The notes: generated by a model from the letters alone, not told the origin. A stretch of DNA of 64,000 bases from Rugamonas violacea (GCF_016461825.1 NZ_JAEMNU010000083.1:68866-132865), one strand, 5' to 3'. Positions 23,350 to 32,305 are shown, counted from the stretch's first letter. A program made the numbers and translations.

Positions 23350-24720
23350 ATGAAACCGCTGACCACTCCCGCCCTGCCCCTGCTGCTGCCCCTGCTGCTG
23401 AGTCTGATCGCCGTCCAGCCGGCCCGCGCCGACGACCGCTCGCGGCCGTCCAGCGTCGCCGACGCCGCCATCGGCGTCGAGCACCGCAGCCTGCCGCCGT
23501 TCAGCGCCATCGACGTGTCCGGCCCCTACCAATTGGTGGTCAGCGCCCAGGGCGAGCGCGGCCTGGACCTGCGCGGCCCCAGCAAGCAGTTCGCCGAGAT
23601 CGACAGCAAGGTGGTCGGCGACACGCTGGTGCTGCGCGCGGCCAAGCGCTCCGGCTGGAACCTGAGCTTCGGCAAGCAGCCCAGGCTGCTGGTGCTGTAC
23701 GTCCAGGCGCCCGAACTGAAGAGTCTGAAATCGTCCGGCTCCGGCGACATCGAGCTGCAGCAGTTCAAGGGCGACAAGCTGAGCCTCGACGCCGGCGGCC
23801 CGGGCGACGTGCGCGCCGCCGGCAGCGTGGGCGCGCTGACCGTGCACGCCAGCGGCAGCGGCGACGTCGACCTGCGCCAGCTGAAAGCGGCCAGCCTGAC
23901 CTTGCAGGCCAGCGGCCCCGGCGACATCGAGGCGGCCGGCGTCAGCGGCGACCTGGTGCTGGAGATGGCCGGCTCGGGCGACGTCCGCGTCGCCGAGCTG
24001 CAGGCGGCGCGCGTCAGCGCCGTGCTGCGCGGCCCCGGCTCGCTGCGCCTGAGCGGCGCCAGCCGCGAGCTGCGCGCCGAGCTGAGCGGCTCGGGCGACC
24101 TGTACGCCTGCGACCTGGCCGCCGACAGCGTCAGCGCCGTCCTGCGCGGGCCGGGCGACGCCTGCGTGTCCGGCAACATCAAGAAGTTCGACGCCGAAGT
24201 GCACGGCTCGGGCGACCTGACCGCGCGCGGCCTGCAGGCGCAGAACGCCCGCGTCATCCTCAGCAGCGCCGGCAACATGACCTTGTCGGGCAGCAGCGCC
24301 ACGCTCAGCGCCGAACTCAGCGGCAGCGGCAAGCTCGACGCGCGCCAACTGGCGGTGGCGCGCGCCTTCGCCCGCAGCCGTGGCCCCGGCAACATCCACC
24401 TGAACAAGATCAGCGACGCGCTCGAGGCCGAAATGAGCGGCAGCGGCGAACTGCAGGCCAGTCCCGAATGCAAGAGCGTCAAGCTGACCATGAACGGCCC
24501 CGGCCAGGTGAGACTGGAGGGCCGCACGCAAACGCTGAGCGCGCAGCTGCGCGGCACCGGCGAGCTCGACGGCCGCCAATTGCAGGCCGAGCAGGCCGAC
24601 GTCGTGGTGCGCGGCCCCGGCAGCGCCCAAGTCAAGCTCAGGCCGCGCCTGCAAACCAACAACACCGTGGCCCGCCTGGTGACCATCGACCGCCACGGCC
24701 AGCGCGAGGGCCGCGACTAG
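23350..24720 (+). CDS. DUF2807 (GIN-domain) secreted repeat protein
   Basis: This is a 456-residue exported protein. The signal peptide spans 1-27 (ending PARA). The N-terminal domain contains FSAIDVSGPYQLVVSAQGER, typical of DUF2807, a putative adhesin head with a right-handed beta-solenoid. The rest is a long series of short turns alternating SGSGDI/SGSGDV and GPGDV/GPGDI-like motifs with leucine-rich strands, about a dozen coils. It is longer than the common 220-250-residue DUF2807 proteins, suggesting coil duplication. It has no membrane anchor and no Cys except two near turns. It is flanked by terminators and so is a single-gene unit. Confidence 0.85.
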   Translation: MKPLTTPALPLLLPLLLSLIAVQPARADDRSRPSSVADAAIGVEHRSLPPFSAIDVSGPYQLVVSAQGERGLDLRGPSKQFAEIDSKVVGDTLVLRAAKRSGWNLSFGKQPRLLVLYVQAPELKSLKSSGSGDIELQQFKGDKLSLDAGGPGDVRAAGSVGALTVHASGSGDVDLRQLKAASLTLQASGPGDIEAAGVSGDLVLEMAGSGDVRVAELQAARVSAVLRGPGSLRLSGASRELRAELSGSGDLYACDLAADSVSAVLRGPGDACVSGNIKKFDAEVHGSGDLTARGLQAQNARVILSSAGNMTLSGSSATLSAELSGSGKLDARQLAVARAFARSRGPGNIHLNKISDALEAEMSGSGELQASPECKSVKLTMNGPGQVRLEGRTQTLSAQLRGTGELDGRQLQAEQADVVVRGPGSAQVKLRPRLQTNNTVARLVTIDRHGQREGRD

Positions 24721-24757
24721 CCCACCGCCGCGTCACCGCCCTGATTCAGTGTCCCCA

Positions 24758-24800
24758 CAAACGACAACGCCCGGACTATCCAGTCCGGGCGTTGTCGTTT
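24758..24800. terminator. bidirectional terminator between convergent genes
   Basis: A 19-bp perfect stem (AAACGACAACGCCCGGACT and its complement) around a 4-nt loop lies between the DUF2807 gene and the convergent hypothetical gene. A and T flanks allow action on either strand, although the T runs are short. Confidence 0.82.
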
Positions 24801-24853
24801 GCGTGCCGCGTTCAGGCCGCCGATTTGGCCGGCCGGCCCGCCCGCGCGTCAAC

Positions 24854-25135
24854 TCACTCGAAGCACAGCCGCTTCTTGGTCGCGGCGATCAGCTTGTCGT
24901 CGTAGGGGTAGAGGTTCTCGATGAACAGCAGTTCGCTCTCGTCGGGCTCCTCCAGGCACATGCTGAGCATCAGCGGGCCGTCGTCCATTTGGCCGAGGAA
25001 ATGCTTCGGCCAACGGTTCTTGCGGTGCGCGCGCAGCACCTCCATGCCCAGCTTGGCCAGGGCCGGCTTGACGCCCGCCGCCAGCGCTTCGCTCTGCCAC
25101 TCGTCCCAATAATCGCTTTGTACTGCCTTGTTCAT
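24854..25135 (-). CDS. hypothetical protein
   Basis: This is a 93-residue cytosolic acidic protein (MNKAVQSDYWDEWQSEALAA, with a later DDGPLMLSMCLEEPDESELL and YPYDDKLIAATKKRLCFE). I do not recognise a domain. Aromatic and acidic residues are regularly spaced and codon use matches neighbours, so it is very likely expressed. It is convergent with the DUF2807 gene. No ribosome site of note. Confidence 0.7.
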   Translation of the reverse strand: MNKAVQSDYWDEWQSEALAAGVKPALAKLGMEVLRAHRKNRWPKHFLGQMDDGPLMLSMCLEEPDESELLFIENLYPYDDKLIAATKKRLCFE

Positions 25136-25324
25136 GTATTCGTTCCAACTCAGGGTAAAGGCGACAGTGTACTCCTGTCGCCGCCGGGGTGGGCAAAACC
25201 AGTCCGAAGTGGCGTTTACTCAACACCTCGACAATACCAAATGGCGCGGCCATCATTCCCTTCAAAAACAATAGCTTAGCGGACAATGGTAGCAAGGTGG
25301 CGCAATGCCACTTCCAAAAAATTT

Positions 25325-25343
25325 AATACCAGTTAAATACCTG
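25325..25343. promoter_or_regulatory. putative GntR-type operator at the nag promoter
   Basis: Two AATACC words (25325-25330 and 25336-25341) abut the -35 box. The bottom strand across 25329-25341 reads GGTATTTAACTGG, matching 12 of 13 positions with GGTATTTAACCGG near 42454-42466 upstream of the TonB receptor. The position just before the -35 box suits a regulator; the GntR gene is the second gene of the operon. Confidence 0.6.
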
Positions 25344-25372
25344 TTGACAAGCTGGTTTGGCAACCATATAGT
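25344..25372 (+). promoter_or_regulatory. sigma70 promoter of the nag operon
   Basis: TTGACA (25344-25349) and TATAGT (25367-25372) are separated by exactly 17 bp. Transcription would start near 25379, in front of the GlcNAc kinase gene at 25466. Confidence 0.85.
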
Positions 25373-25465
25373 GCCCCACAACTCCCCGGTTTCAGCGCCC
25401 CCAGCGACCGTGCCGGGTCGCGGCGGAACCCGCGTTGGCCCACTCATTTGCGTGCTCATACAAAC

Positions 25466-26335
25466 ATGATCGAATACTTAATCGGCGTCGACGGTGGCGG
25501 TAGCGGCACCCGCGTGCGCCTGGCGCGCCGCGACGGCGTCGAACTGGCCGAAGGCGCCGCCGGCCCCTCCGGCCTGCTGCACGGCATCGCCAAGGCCTGG
25601 GCCTCGGTGGAACGGGCCGTCGAGCAGGCCTTCGCCGCCGCCGGCCTGGCCCACCCGGGCCGCGCCGGCGTCGCCATCGGCCTCGGCCTGGCCGGCGTCC
25701 ACAACCCCGAATGGGCCGCCGAATTCGTCGCCGCCAACCCCGGCTACGCCGCCGTCGCGCTCGAATCGGACGCCTACACCACCCTGCTCGGCGCCCACGC
25801 CGGCCGGCCCGGCGCCATCATCGCGCTGGGCACCGGCAGCGTCGGCGAAATCCTGCAGGCCGACGGCGTGCGCCGCGAAGTCGGCGGCTGGGGCTTCCCG
25901 GCCGGCGACGAGGCCGGCGGCGCCTGGATCGGCCTGCGCGCCGCCGGCCACATGGAACAAGTCGTCGACGGCCGCCGCGACAGCAGCGACTACGCCCGCG
26001 CCGTCATCGAGGCCTGCGGCGGCAACCGCCACGCCATCCAGGTCTGGCTGGCCAACGCCAGCCAGACCCAATACGCCCAACTGGCCCGCATCGTGCTGCA
26101 GCACGCCGACAGCGACGCCGAAGCGCGCGCCCTGCTGCTCGAAGCGGGCCGCCAGGTGGCGCTGATCGGCCACGCGCTCGACGCCGCCGGCGCGCTGCCG
26201 ATCGCCCTGTGCGGCGGACTGGCCGCGCCGCTGCGCGCCTATCTGCCGCAGGATCTGTTGAAGCGGGTCGTGCCGCCGCAAGGCGACTCCGCTGCCGGTG
26301 CCTTGCGGCTGATCCAACAACACCTGAAGGAGTAG
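25466..26335 (+). CDS. nagK: N-acetylglucosamine kinase (BadF/BadG/BcrA/BcrD ATPase family)
   Basis: This is a 289-residue ASKHA-fold kinase. The phosphate-1 loop is GVDGGGSGTRV at residues 7-17; a second glycine-rich motif IIALGTGSVGEI and the GGWGFPAGDEAGGAWIG segment are typical of BadF-type GlcNAc kinases. It would phosphorylate intracellular GlcNAc at C6 with ATP, feeding NagA. I chose the ATG at 25466; an earlier TTG at 25448 exists but lacks support. It is first in the operon; the GntR gene begins 5 bp after its stop. It is cytoplasmic. Specificity for GlcNAc is inferred from context. Confidence 0.9.
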   Translation: MIEYLIGVDGGGSGTRVRLARRDGVELAEGAAGPSGLLHGIAKAWASVERAVEQAFAAAGLAHPGRAGVAIGLGLAGVHNPEWAAEFVAANPGYAAVALESDAYTTLLGAHAGRPGAIIALGTGSVGEILQADGVRREVGGWGFPAGDEAGGAWIGLRAAGHMEQVVDGRRDSSDYARAVIEACGGNRHAIQVWLANASQTQYAQLARIVLQHADSDAEARALLLEAGRQVALIGHALDAAGALPIALCGGLAAPLRAYLPQDLLKRVVPPQGDSAAGALRLIQQHLKE

Positions 26336-26340
26336 CCACA

Positions 26341-27075
26341 GTGCTAGCCCAGTTGAGCGATTTCAAGCCTGACGCCGACAGCGACACCCCGCTGTATATG
26401 CAGTTGGCCAACAAGCTGTCCGACGGCATCTCCAGCGGCGACTGGCGCGCCAACGAGGCGCTGCCGTCCGAGCGCGTGCTGTCGGAGATGCTGACCATCT
26501 CGCGCGTCACCGCGCGCAAGGCCATCGACATGCTGTGCGACCGTGGCATGCTGACCCGCAAGCGCGGCTCCGGCACCTACATCACGCCCAAGCTGGAGCA
26601 ACCGCTGTCGCGCCTGACCAGCTTCTCCGAGGAGCTGCGCCAGCGCGGCTTCACCGCCGGCTCGCGCTGGCTGCAGCGCGACATCGGCATCGCCGCGCCG
26701 CTCGAACTGCTTTCGCTGGGCCTGTCGCCCAACATGCCGGTGGCGCGTTTGAAACGCCTGCGCACCGCCGACGAGGTGGTGATGGCGATCGAGACGACCA
26801 CCATCCCGGCCATCTACATGCCCAATCCGCACAGCGTGACCGACTCGCTGTACGGCTACCTGGAAGCCAACGGCACCATCCCGATGCGCGCGCTGCAGCA
26901 TATCCGCGCCGTCAACGCCAGCGCCGAACAGGCGCGCCTGGCCAACATTCCTGCGGGTGCCGCCATGCTGCACATCACCCGCGTCAGTTATCTCGACAAC
27001 GGCGCAGCGGTGGAACTGACCCACTCGTATTGCCGCAGTGATTATTATGAATTCGTAGCGGAGTCACGCAGATGA
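26341..27075 (+). CDS. GntR family regulator with UTRA domain (NagR/NagQ-like)
   Basis: This is a 244-residue regulator. The N-terminal winged helix spans about 15-80 (LYMQLANKLSDGISSGDW, then LPSERVLSEMLTISRVTARK), followed by a UTRA effector domain (about 95-240) with ITRVSYLDNGAAVELTHSYC and the terminal DYYEFVAE typical of sugar-phosphate-sensing HutC/NagR members. It starts at GTG with AAGGAG upstream, and its stop overlaps the nagA start (ATGA). The ligand is probably GlcNAc-6-P or glucosamine-6-P. It likely binds the AATACC/GGTATT sites at 25325 and elsewhere. Confidence 0.92.
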   Translation: MLAQLSDFKPDADSDTPLYMQLANKLSDGISSGDWRANEALPSERVLSEMLTISRVTARKAIDMLCDRGMLTRKRGSGTYITPKLEQPLSRLTSFSEELRQRGFTAGSRWLQRDIGIAAPLELLSLGLSPNMPVARLKRLRTADEVVMAIETTTIPAIYMPNPHSVTDSLYGYLEANGTIPMRALQHIRAVNASAEQARLANIPAGAAMLHITRVSYLDNGAAVELTHSYCRSDYYEFVAESRR

Positions 27076-28169
27076 GCAGTGCAATCCAAGGCAACATCCT
27101 GACCTCGGCCGGCTGGGTGCGCGGTGAAATCACCTTCGACCAGCGCATCGCCGCCATCCACGGCAGCGCCACCGACCCGAGCCAGAACGGCGACGACTAC
27201 GTCATCCCCGGCTTCATCGACCTGCACGTCCACGGCGGCGGCGGCAAGGACGTCATGGAGGGCGGCGACGCGGTGCGCGCCATCGCCACCGTGCACGCCC
27301 GATACGGCACCACCAGCATGCTGGCCACCACCATGACGGCGCCGCCGGAGGATATCGAGCTGGCCCTGCGCGCCATCGGCGCCGCCTGCGCCACGCGCCA
27401 TCCGGGCGAGGCGCGGGTGCTCGGCGCCCACCTCGAAGGCCCCTACATCAACTCCGGCAAGCTCGGCGCGCAACCCGACTTCGCCCGCGCCGCCAAGCTG
27501 GCCGACGTGCAGCGTCTGGCCGAACTGGCGCCGCTGCGCCTGATCACGGTGGCGCCGGAAATCGGCGGCCACCTGAACCTGGTGCGCGAGCTGACCGAGG
27601 CCGGCATGCGCGTGCAGATCGGCCACACCCTCGGTTCCTACGAGGACGGCGTCGCCGCCATCGAGCACGGCGCGGCCGGCTTCACCCACCTGTTCAACGC
27701 CATGACCGGCCTGCACCACCGCGAGCCGGGCATGGTCGGCGCCGCGCTGGCGCACGCCCAGTACGCCGAACTGATCCCCGACCTGCTGCACGTGCACCCG
27801 GGCGCGATCAAGGTCGCCCTGCGCGCCATTCCGCACCTGTACTGCGTCACCGATTCGACCGCCGCCACCGGCATGCCGGACGGCGAGTACATGCTGGGCC
27901 GCCACACCGTGCACAAGTGCATGGGCGGCGTGCGCCTGGCCGACGGCACGCTGGCCGGCAGCACCCTCACCATGGACCAGGCGCTGCGCAACCTGGTCGG
28001 ACTCGGCCTCGACCTGGCGGACGCCTCGGCCCGCGTCTCAACCTATGCGGCCGACTATCTCGGCCTGCAGGAACGCGGGCGCCTGGCCCCCGGCGCTTAT
28101 GCCGACGTGGTGGTGCTCGACCGCGATCTCAAACTCAAAGCCGTCTATATCGAAGGAGAACTGCTGTGA
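27072..28169 (+). CDS. nagA: N-acetylglucosamine-6-phosphate deacetylase
   Basis: This is a 365-residue amidohydrolase. Metal-binding HxH is H52-V-H54 (GFIDLHVHGGGGKD); HLEGPYIN carries the metal-binding Glu; VTDSTAATGMPDG has the catalytic Asp; and HLFNAMTGLHHREPG completes the site. It removes acetate from GlcNAc-6-P to give glucosamine-6-P in the cytosol. The start overlaps the GntR stop by four bases, and its own TGA overlaps the GTG of the next gene, indicating translational coupling. Slightly shorter than E. coli NagA (382). Confidence 0.96.
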   Translation: MSSAIQGNILTSAGWVRGEITFDQRIAAIHGSATDPSQNGDDYVIPGFIDLHVHGGGGKDVMEGGDAVRAIATVHARYGTTSMLATTMTAPPEDIELALRAIGAACATRHPGEARVLGAHLEGPYINSGKLGAQPDFARAAKLADVQRLAELAPLRLITVAPEIGGHLNLVRELTEAGMRVQIGHTLGSYEDGVAAIEHGAAGFTHLFNAMTGLHHREPGMVGAALAHAQYAELIPDLLHVHPGAIKVALRAIPHLYCVTDSTAATGMPDGEYMLGRHTVHKCMGGVRLADGTLAGSTLTMDQALRNLVGLGLDLADASARVSTYAADYLGLQERGRLAPGAYADVVVLDRDLKLKAVYIEGELL

Positions 28170-29188
28170 CCTCAATGATGTTGAAAGAAGCCCTGTCCGC
28201 CGCCGAGTGCGTTGCCCACCAACTGGCCAACGACACCGAGCGCTACGCCGAACTGGGTCGCAAATTGAGGAGCACCTCGTTCTCCACCGCGCTGACGGTG
28301 GCGCGCGGCAGCTCCGACCACGCCTCGGCCTACGCCGCCTACCTGATCATGGCCCGCCTCGGCCGCGTCGTCGCCTCGCTGCCGATGTCGCTGGTGACGC
28401 TGCACAAATCGCCGCTGATCACCCGCGACACGCTGGCCATCGCCATCTCGCAGTCGGGCCAGAGCCCGGACGTGGTCGAGCCGATCCGCTACTTCCGCGA
28501 CGGCGGCGCCACCACCATCGCCCTGGTCAACGACATCGACTCGCCGCTGGCGCAGGCCGCCGAATGGGCCATCCCGCTGCGCGCCGGCAAGGAGCAAAGC
28601 GTCGCCGCCACCAAGAGCTTCATCACCAGCCTGGTGGCCGGTGCCCGCCTGGTGGCGCAATGGCAGAACGACCCCGAGCTGCTGGCCGGCCTGGAGGCGC
28701 TGCCCGAATCGCTGACCGCCGCCACCAAGGAAGACTGGTCGGCCGCCATCGAGGTGCTGGCCCCGGCCAAGAACATCATGGTGGTCGGTCGCGGCATCAG
28801 CTTCCCGCTGGCGCTCGAAGCGGCGCTGAAATTCAAGGAAACCTCGGCCCTGCAGGCCGAAGCCTTCAGCGGCGCCGAGATCAAGCACGGCCCGATGGCG
28901 CTGGTGGAGGAAGGCTATCCGCTGCTGATCTTCGCCACCCGTGGCCCGACCCAGGCCGGCCTGCTGGAACTGGCCACCGAAATGCGCGGCCGTGGCGCCC
29001 GCGTGCTGCTGGCCGCGCCGGCCGACGTGGCCGAACGCGACCTGACCCTGCCGGTCGCGGCGACGCCGGACCTCGACCCGATCGTCGCGGTGCAGGCCTT
29101 CTACGTCATGGCGGCCAAGCTGTCGGCGGCGCGCGGCATGGACCCGGACCGCCCGCGCCACCTGAGCAAAGTCACCAAGACCAACTAG
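28166..29188 (+). CDS. SIS-domain glucosamine-6-phosphate deaminase (NagB-II type)
   Basis: This is a 340-residue protein with two SIS domains (about 40-165 and 205-330): VARGSSDHASAYAAY, ISQSGQSPDVVEPI and GRGISFPLALEAALKFKE with ETSALQAEAFSGAEIKHGPM. It lacks the glutaminase half of GlmS, which marks the NagB-II deaminases that convert glucosamine-6-P to fructose-6-P and ammonia. No hexameric-type NagB is in the operon, so this is the pathway's last step. The GTG start at 28166 is supported by AAGGAGA; ATG codons at 28175 and 28178 are alternatives. Confidence 0.92.
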   Translation: MTSMMLKEALSAAECVAHQLANDTERYAELGRKLRSTSFSTALTVARGSSDHASAYAAYLIMARLGRVVASLPMSLVTLHKSPLITRDTLAIAISQSGQSPDVVEPIRYFRDGGATTIALVNDIDSPLAQAAEWAIPLRAGKEQSVAATKSFITSLVAGARLVAQWQNDPELLAGLEALPESLTAATKEDWSAAIEVLAPAKNIMVVGRGISFPLALEAALKFKETSALQAEAFSGAEIKHGPMALVEEGYPLLIFATRGPTQAGLLELATEMRGRGARVLLAAPADVAERDLTLPVAATPDLDPIVAVQAFYVMAAKLSAARGMDPDRPRHLSKVTKTN

Positions 29189-29212
29189 GCATTGATTAGT
29201 TGGAGGCGAAAC

Positions 29213-29292
29213 CGTCGTTCCCGCGCAGGCGGGAACCCATAGCGCGCCCGAATCGAGGCTCGGCATGGATTCCTGCCGGCGCGGCAACGACG
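29213..29292. repeat. 80-bp dispersed-type inverted-repeat element inside the nag operon
   Basis: Outer arms CGTCGTT (29213-29219) and AACGACG (29286-29292) bracket the inner motifs TTCCCGCGCAGGCGGGAA and ATGGATTCCTGCCGGCG. This pattern (CGTCRTTCCCGC ... TGGATTCC) is common to dispersed intergenic repeats of many proteobacteria. Only one copy is in the window. It splits the catabolic genes from the ABC transporter genes. Confidence 0.7.
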
Positions 29293-29346
29293 CTTCAACG
29301 ATTATTCGAATTCCGACCGCAGCACTCACCCGCAGCCCGTCCATCA

Positions 29347-30603
29347 ATGAAGATCAAACTACTGCTCGCAGCATTGATGGCACTGGGCCTGTCCGCGCAA
29401 GCGGCGGCGCCGCAGAAGATCGAATTCTGGACCTTCAGCATGAAGCCAAAATTCACCCCCTACTTCGAAGGCCTGGTGCGCCAGTACGAGGCCGGCAACC
29501 CCGGCGTCAAGATCGAATGGGTCGACTTCCCCTGGGACGTGATCCAGACCAAACTGGTGACCCGCATCGTCGCCGGCACGCCGCCCGCGCTGGTCAACCT
29601 GAACGTGCCCTGGGCCGACGAATTCGCCCGCGACGGCCTGCTCACGCCGGTCGACGCCCTGCTCGGCGAGGCCCGCCCGCGCTACATCCCGTCGACGCTG
29701 GAAGACCTCACCTTCGGCGGCAAGACCTACGGCTTCCCGCTCTACAGCAATGTCGCGGTGATCGCCTACAACACCCAAATCTTCCAGGCCGCCGGCATCG
29801 TCCGCGCCCCGCGCGACCTCGACGAGCAACTGGCCTTCGCCCGCCAGATCGCCGAGCGCACCGGCAAGGCCGGCCTGTGCCCGGCGCTGGCCAAGATCGA
29901 CGGCCTGATGCTGCAGCAAGGCCTGCCGCTGATCGTCGAGCGGCGCGCCGTGTTCAACTCGCCGCGCCACGTCGCGCTGATCGAAAAACTCGCCGCCACC
30001 TACCGCGCCGGCGGCCTGCTCAAGGACAGCCTGTTCGCCGAGGACAACTTCCCCGCCGCGATCGACGCCTACAAGGGCGGCCGCCTCGGCATGCTGCTGG
30101 CGCCGCCCACCGCGCTCAAGCGCATCGAGGGCGACGCCAAGGACATCTACGCCATCACCGACGTGGCGCCGGCGCCGCTGGGGCCGACCGGCATCGCCGA
30201 CGGCGGCTGGCTGATCCATTTCGCCGTGCCCACCGGCGTCGACGCCAGGCTGCTGCCGGCGGTCGGCAAGTTCGCCCGCTTCCTCACCAACGACGCCAAC
30301 CAGCTGGCCTTCGCCAAGCAGGCCAGCGTCTACCCGGCCATGCGCCAGGCCGCCAACGACGCCTTCTTCACCACCGTGCCGGCGCGCGCCGGCGCGGCCG
30401 AAAAGGCCGTCGCGGCGGGCGCCGTCTCGATGCCGCACGCGCACACCCTGTACGTCGCCGGCATCGACGACTACGACGAGCTGCGCCGCTACCTGGTGAA
30501 GGCGGTCGAGGCGGGCGTCACCGGCAAGCAGGACGTCAAGCAGGCGCTCGACCAGGCGGTGACGATCTGGAACAAGAAACTCGCCGCGCTGCGCCGCCGC
30601 TGA
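29347..30603 (+). CDS. ABC transporter sugar-binding protein
   Basis: This is a 418-residue periplasmic binding protein of the family 1 extracellular solute-binding type. The signal peptide MKIKLLLAALMALGLSAQAA is followed by KIEFWTFSMKPKFTPYFEGL and the characteristic YEAGNPGVKIEWVDFPWD segment near the N-terminus. No lipobox Cys is seen, so it should be soluble. It precedes two permease genes and should capture GlcNAc or chito-oligosaccharides. The start codon has no clear ribosome site, and a repeat element lies just upstream, so expression may rely on operon read-through. Confidence 0.93.
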   Translation: MKIKLLLAALMALGLSAQAAAPQKIEFWTFSMKPKFTPYFEGLVRQYEAGNPGVKIEWVDFPWDVIQTKLVTRIVAGTPPALVNLNVPWADEFARDGLLTPVDALLGEARPRYIPSTLEDLTFGGKTYGFPLYSNVAVIAYNTQIFQAAGIVRAPRDLDEQLAFARQIAERTGKAGLCPALAKIDGLMLQQGLPLIVERRAVFNSPRHVALIEKLAATYRAGGLLKDSLFAEDNFPAAIDAYKGGRLGMLLAPPTALKRIEGDAKDIYAITDVAPAPLGPTGIADGGWLIHFAVPTGVDARLLPAVGKFARFLTNDANQLAFAKQASVYPAMRQAANDAFFTTVPARAGAAEKAVAAGAVSMPHAHTLYVAGIDDYDELRRYLVKAVEAGVTGKQDVKQALDQAVTIWNKKLAALRRR

Positions 30604-30605
30604 CG

Positions 30606-31487
30606 ATGAGCCAGTCCATGCACAAGCACAGTCGCCACAGCCCGCAAGCCTGGTTGTTCCTGGCCCCCGCCCTGATTTTGCTGGCGGTGTTTTCGTTCTG
30701 GCCGGTCGGCTTCGGCTCCTACCTGGCCTTCACCGACTACAGCTTGATCCGCCCCACCCACTGGGTCGGCCTGGACAACTTCCGCTACATCTTCGACAAC
30801 GACATGTTCGTCACCGGCCTGAGCAACTCCCTGCTGTTCCTGCTGATGGTGCCCTTCGTGCAGATCGGCGCGCTCGGCCTGGCCGTGCTGGTCAACAACC
30901 AGCTGCCCGGCATCCGCTACTTCCGCGCCGCCTTCTATGTGCCGGTGGTGACCACCGTCTCGGTGGTCGGCATCATGTGGGGCTTCATGTTCCACGAACA
31001 GGGCGCGCTGAACTACGTGCTGATGGCCATGCACCTGGTCGGCGCGCCGGTCGGCTGGCTGTCCAACGACGCGCTGGCGCTGTTCGCCATCATGTTCGTC
31101 ACGCTGTGGCGCGGCCTGGGCTGGTATATGGTGATGTACCTGGCGGCGCTGCAGGCGGTGCCGGCCGACATGCAGGAAGCCGCCATCCTCGACGGCGCCA
31201 ACCGCTGGCAGCGCTTCTGGAAAATCACCGTGCCGATGCTGCGGCCGACCATCATGGTCTGCACCATCCTGTCGGTGCTGGCCGCGCTGAAGGCCTACCA
31301 GGAAGTCGACGTGCTGACCCAGGGCGGACCGATGAACTCCACCTTCACCGCGCTGTACTACGCCTACGACCAGGGCCTGAAGCACCTCAAGCTGCCGCGC
31401 GCGCTGGCCGCCAGCTTCGTCGTCTCGCTGATCTGCGTGGCCATCGCCCTGCTCTGCCTGCGCTACCTCAAACCTAAACACCGCTGA
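30606..31487 (+). CDS. ABC sugar transporter permease 1 (MalF-type)
   Basis: This is a 293-residue inner-membrane protein with six predicted helices. The coupling-helix EAA loop is EAAILDGANRWQRFWKITVP at about 198-217, which docks the ATPase. It begins 2 bp after the binding protein stop and its TGA overlaps the next ATG (TGATG). It forms the heterodimeric channel with permease 2. The family is the CUT1 class handling oligosaccharides and GlcNAc-type sugars. Confidence 0.95.
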   Translation: MSQSMHKHSRHSPQAWLFLAPALILLAVFSFWPVGFGSYLAFTDYSLIRPTHWVGLDNFRYIFDNDMFVTGLSNSLLFLLMVPFVQIGALGLAVLVNNQLPGIRYFRAAFYVPVVTTVSVVGIMWGFMFHEQGALNYVLMAMHLVGAPVGWLSNDALALFAIMFVTLWRGLGWYMVMYLAALQAVPADMQEAAILDGANRWQRFWKITVPMLRPTIMVCTILSVLAALKAYQEVDVLTQGGPMNSTFTALYYAYDQGLKHLKLPRALAASFVVSLICVAIALLCLRYLKPKHR

Positions 31488-32305
31488 TGAAACCACGCCA
31501 CCTCCAGGTCCTCGGCCACTACCTCATCCTGTGCGCGCTGGCCGTCGTCTGCGTGTTCCCGTTCTGGTGGACGCTGGTCACCGCGCTCTCCACCGAGGGC
31601 AACATCTTCGCCTTCCCGCCCACCTTCTGGCCGCGCGCGCCGTCGCTGGAAAACTTCGCCGAGGTGCTGCGCGCGATTCCGCTCTGGTCCTTCCTGCGCA
31701 ATTCGGTCTTCATCGCCGCCTGCACGGTGTTCTGGAAACTGACCCTGTGCTCGATGGCCGCCTACCCGCTGGCGCGCCTGCGCTTCCGTGGCCGCAAGCT
31801 GGTGTTCGGCCTGATCCTGGCCACGCTGGTGCTGCCGTCCGAGGTCAACTTCCTGGTCAACTTCATCACCGTCACCAAACTCAGCCTGGTCGACACCTAC
31901 ACCGGCGTGATCCTGCCCAACGTGGTGACGGCGGTGGCCATCCTGCTGCTCAAGCAAGCCTTCGAGGAGGTGCCGCAGGATCTGATCGACGCCGCCCGCG
32001 TCGACGGCGCCTCCGAGTGGACCATTTTCAGCAAGATCATGCTGCCGCTGATCGCCCCCTGGCTGGCCACGGTCGGCATCCTGACGGCGGTCGAAGCCTG
32101 GAACGAATACATCTGGCCCTCCATCGTGATGAGCAAGCCCGATGAATTCCCGCTGTCGGTCGGCGTGCTCTACCTGCGCGGCACCTTCGGCAGCAGCACC
32201 CGGGTGATCGCCGCCGGCACCGTGTTGACGGTGCTGCCGACCCTGGCCGCCTTCCTCTTTACTCAACGATTCTTCATGCGTGGCATGGACGGAGCTGTGA
32301 AATGA
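31487..32305 (+). CDS. ABC sugar transporter permease 2 (MalG-type)
   Basis: This is a 272-residue permease with six helices and the EAA loop DAARVDGASEWTIFSKIMLP followed by LIAPWLATVGILTAVEAWNEYIWP, typical of MalG-like subunits. Its start overlaps the permease 1 stop by one base, and its stop overlaps the GH3 start (ATGA). Pairs with permease 1 in the chito-oligosaccharide/GlcNAc importer. Confidence 0.95.
   Translation: MKPRHLQVLGHYLILCALAVVCVFPFWWTLVTALSTEGNIFAFPPTFWPRAPSLENFAEVLRAIPLWSFLRNSVFIAACTVFWKLTLCSMAAYPLARLRFRGRKLVFGLILATLVLPSEVNFLVNFITVTKLSLVDTYTGVILPNVVTAVAILLLKQAFEEVPQDLIDAARVDGASEWTIFSKIMLPLIAPWLATVGILTAVEAWNEYIWPSIVMSKPDEFPLSVGVLYLRGTFGSSTRVIAAGTVLTVLPTLAAFLFTQRFFMRGMDGAVK

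Larger units (their letters stand above)
25136..25465. other. 330-bp intergenic region containing the nag operon promoter
   Basis: The left half shows nothing recognisable. The right half holds repeated AATACC words, a near-consensus sigma70 promoter and an untranslated leader of about 87 nt ending at the GlcNAc kinase ATG. Confidence 0.6.

Noticed and set aside
29200-29346. N-terminal extension of the sugar-binding protein through the repeat element.
   Set aside because: It would translate the dispersed repeat and bury the signal peptide; the ATG at 29347 directly precedes the signal.
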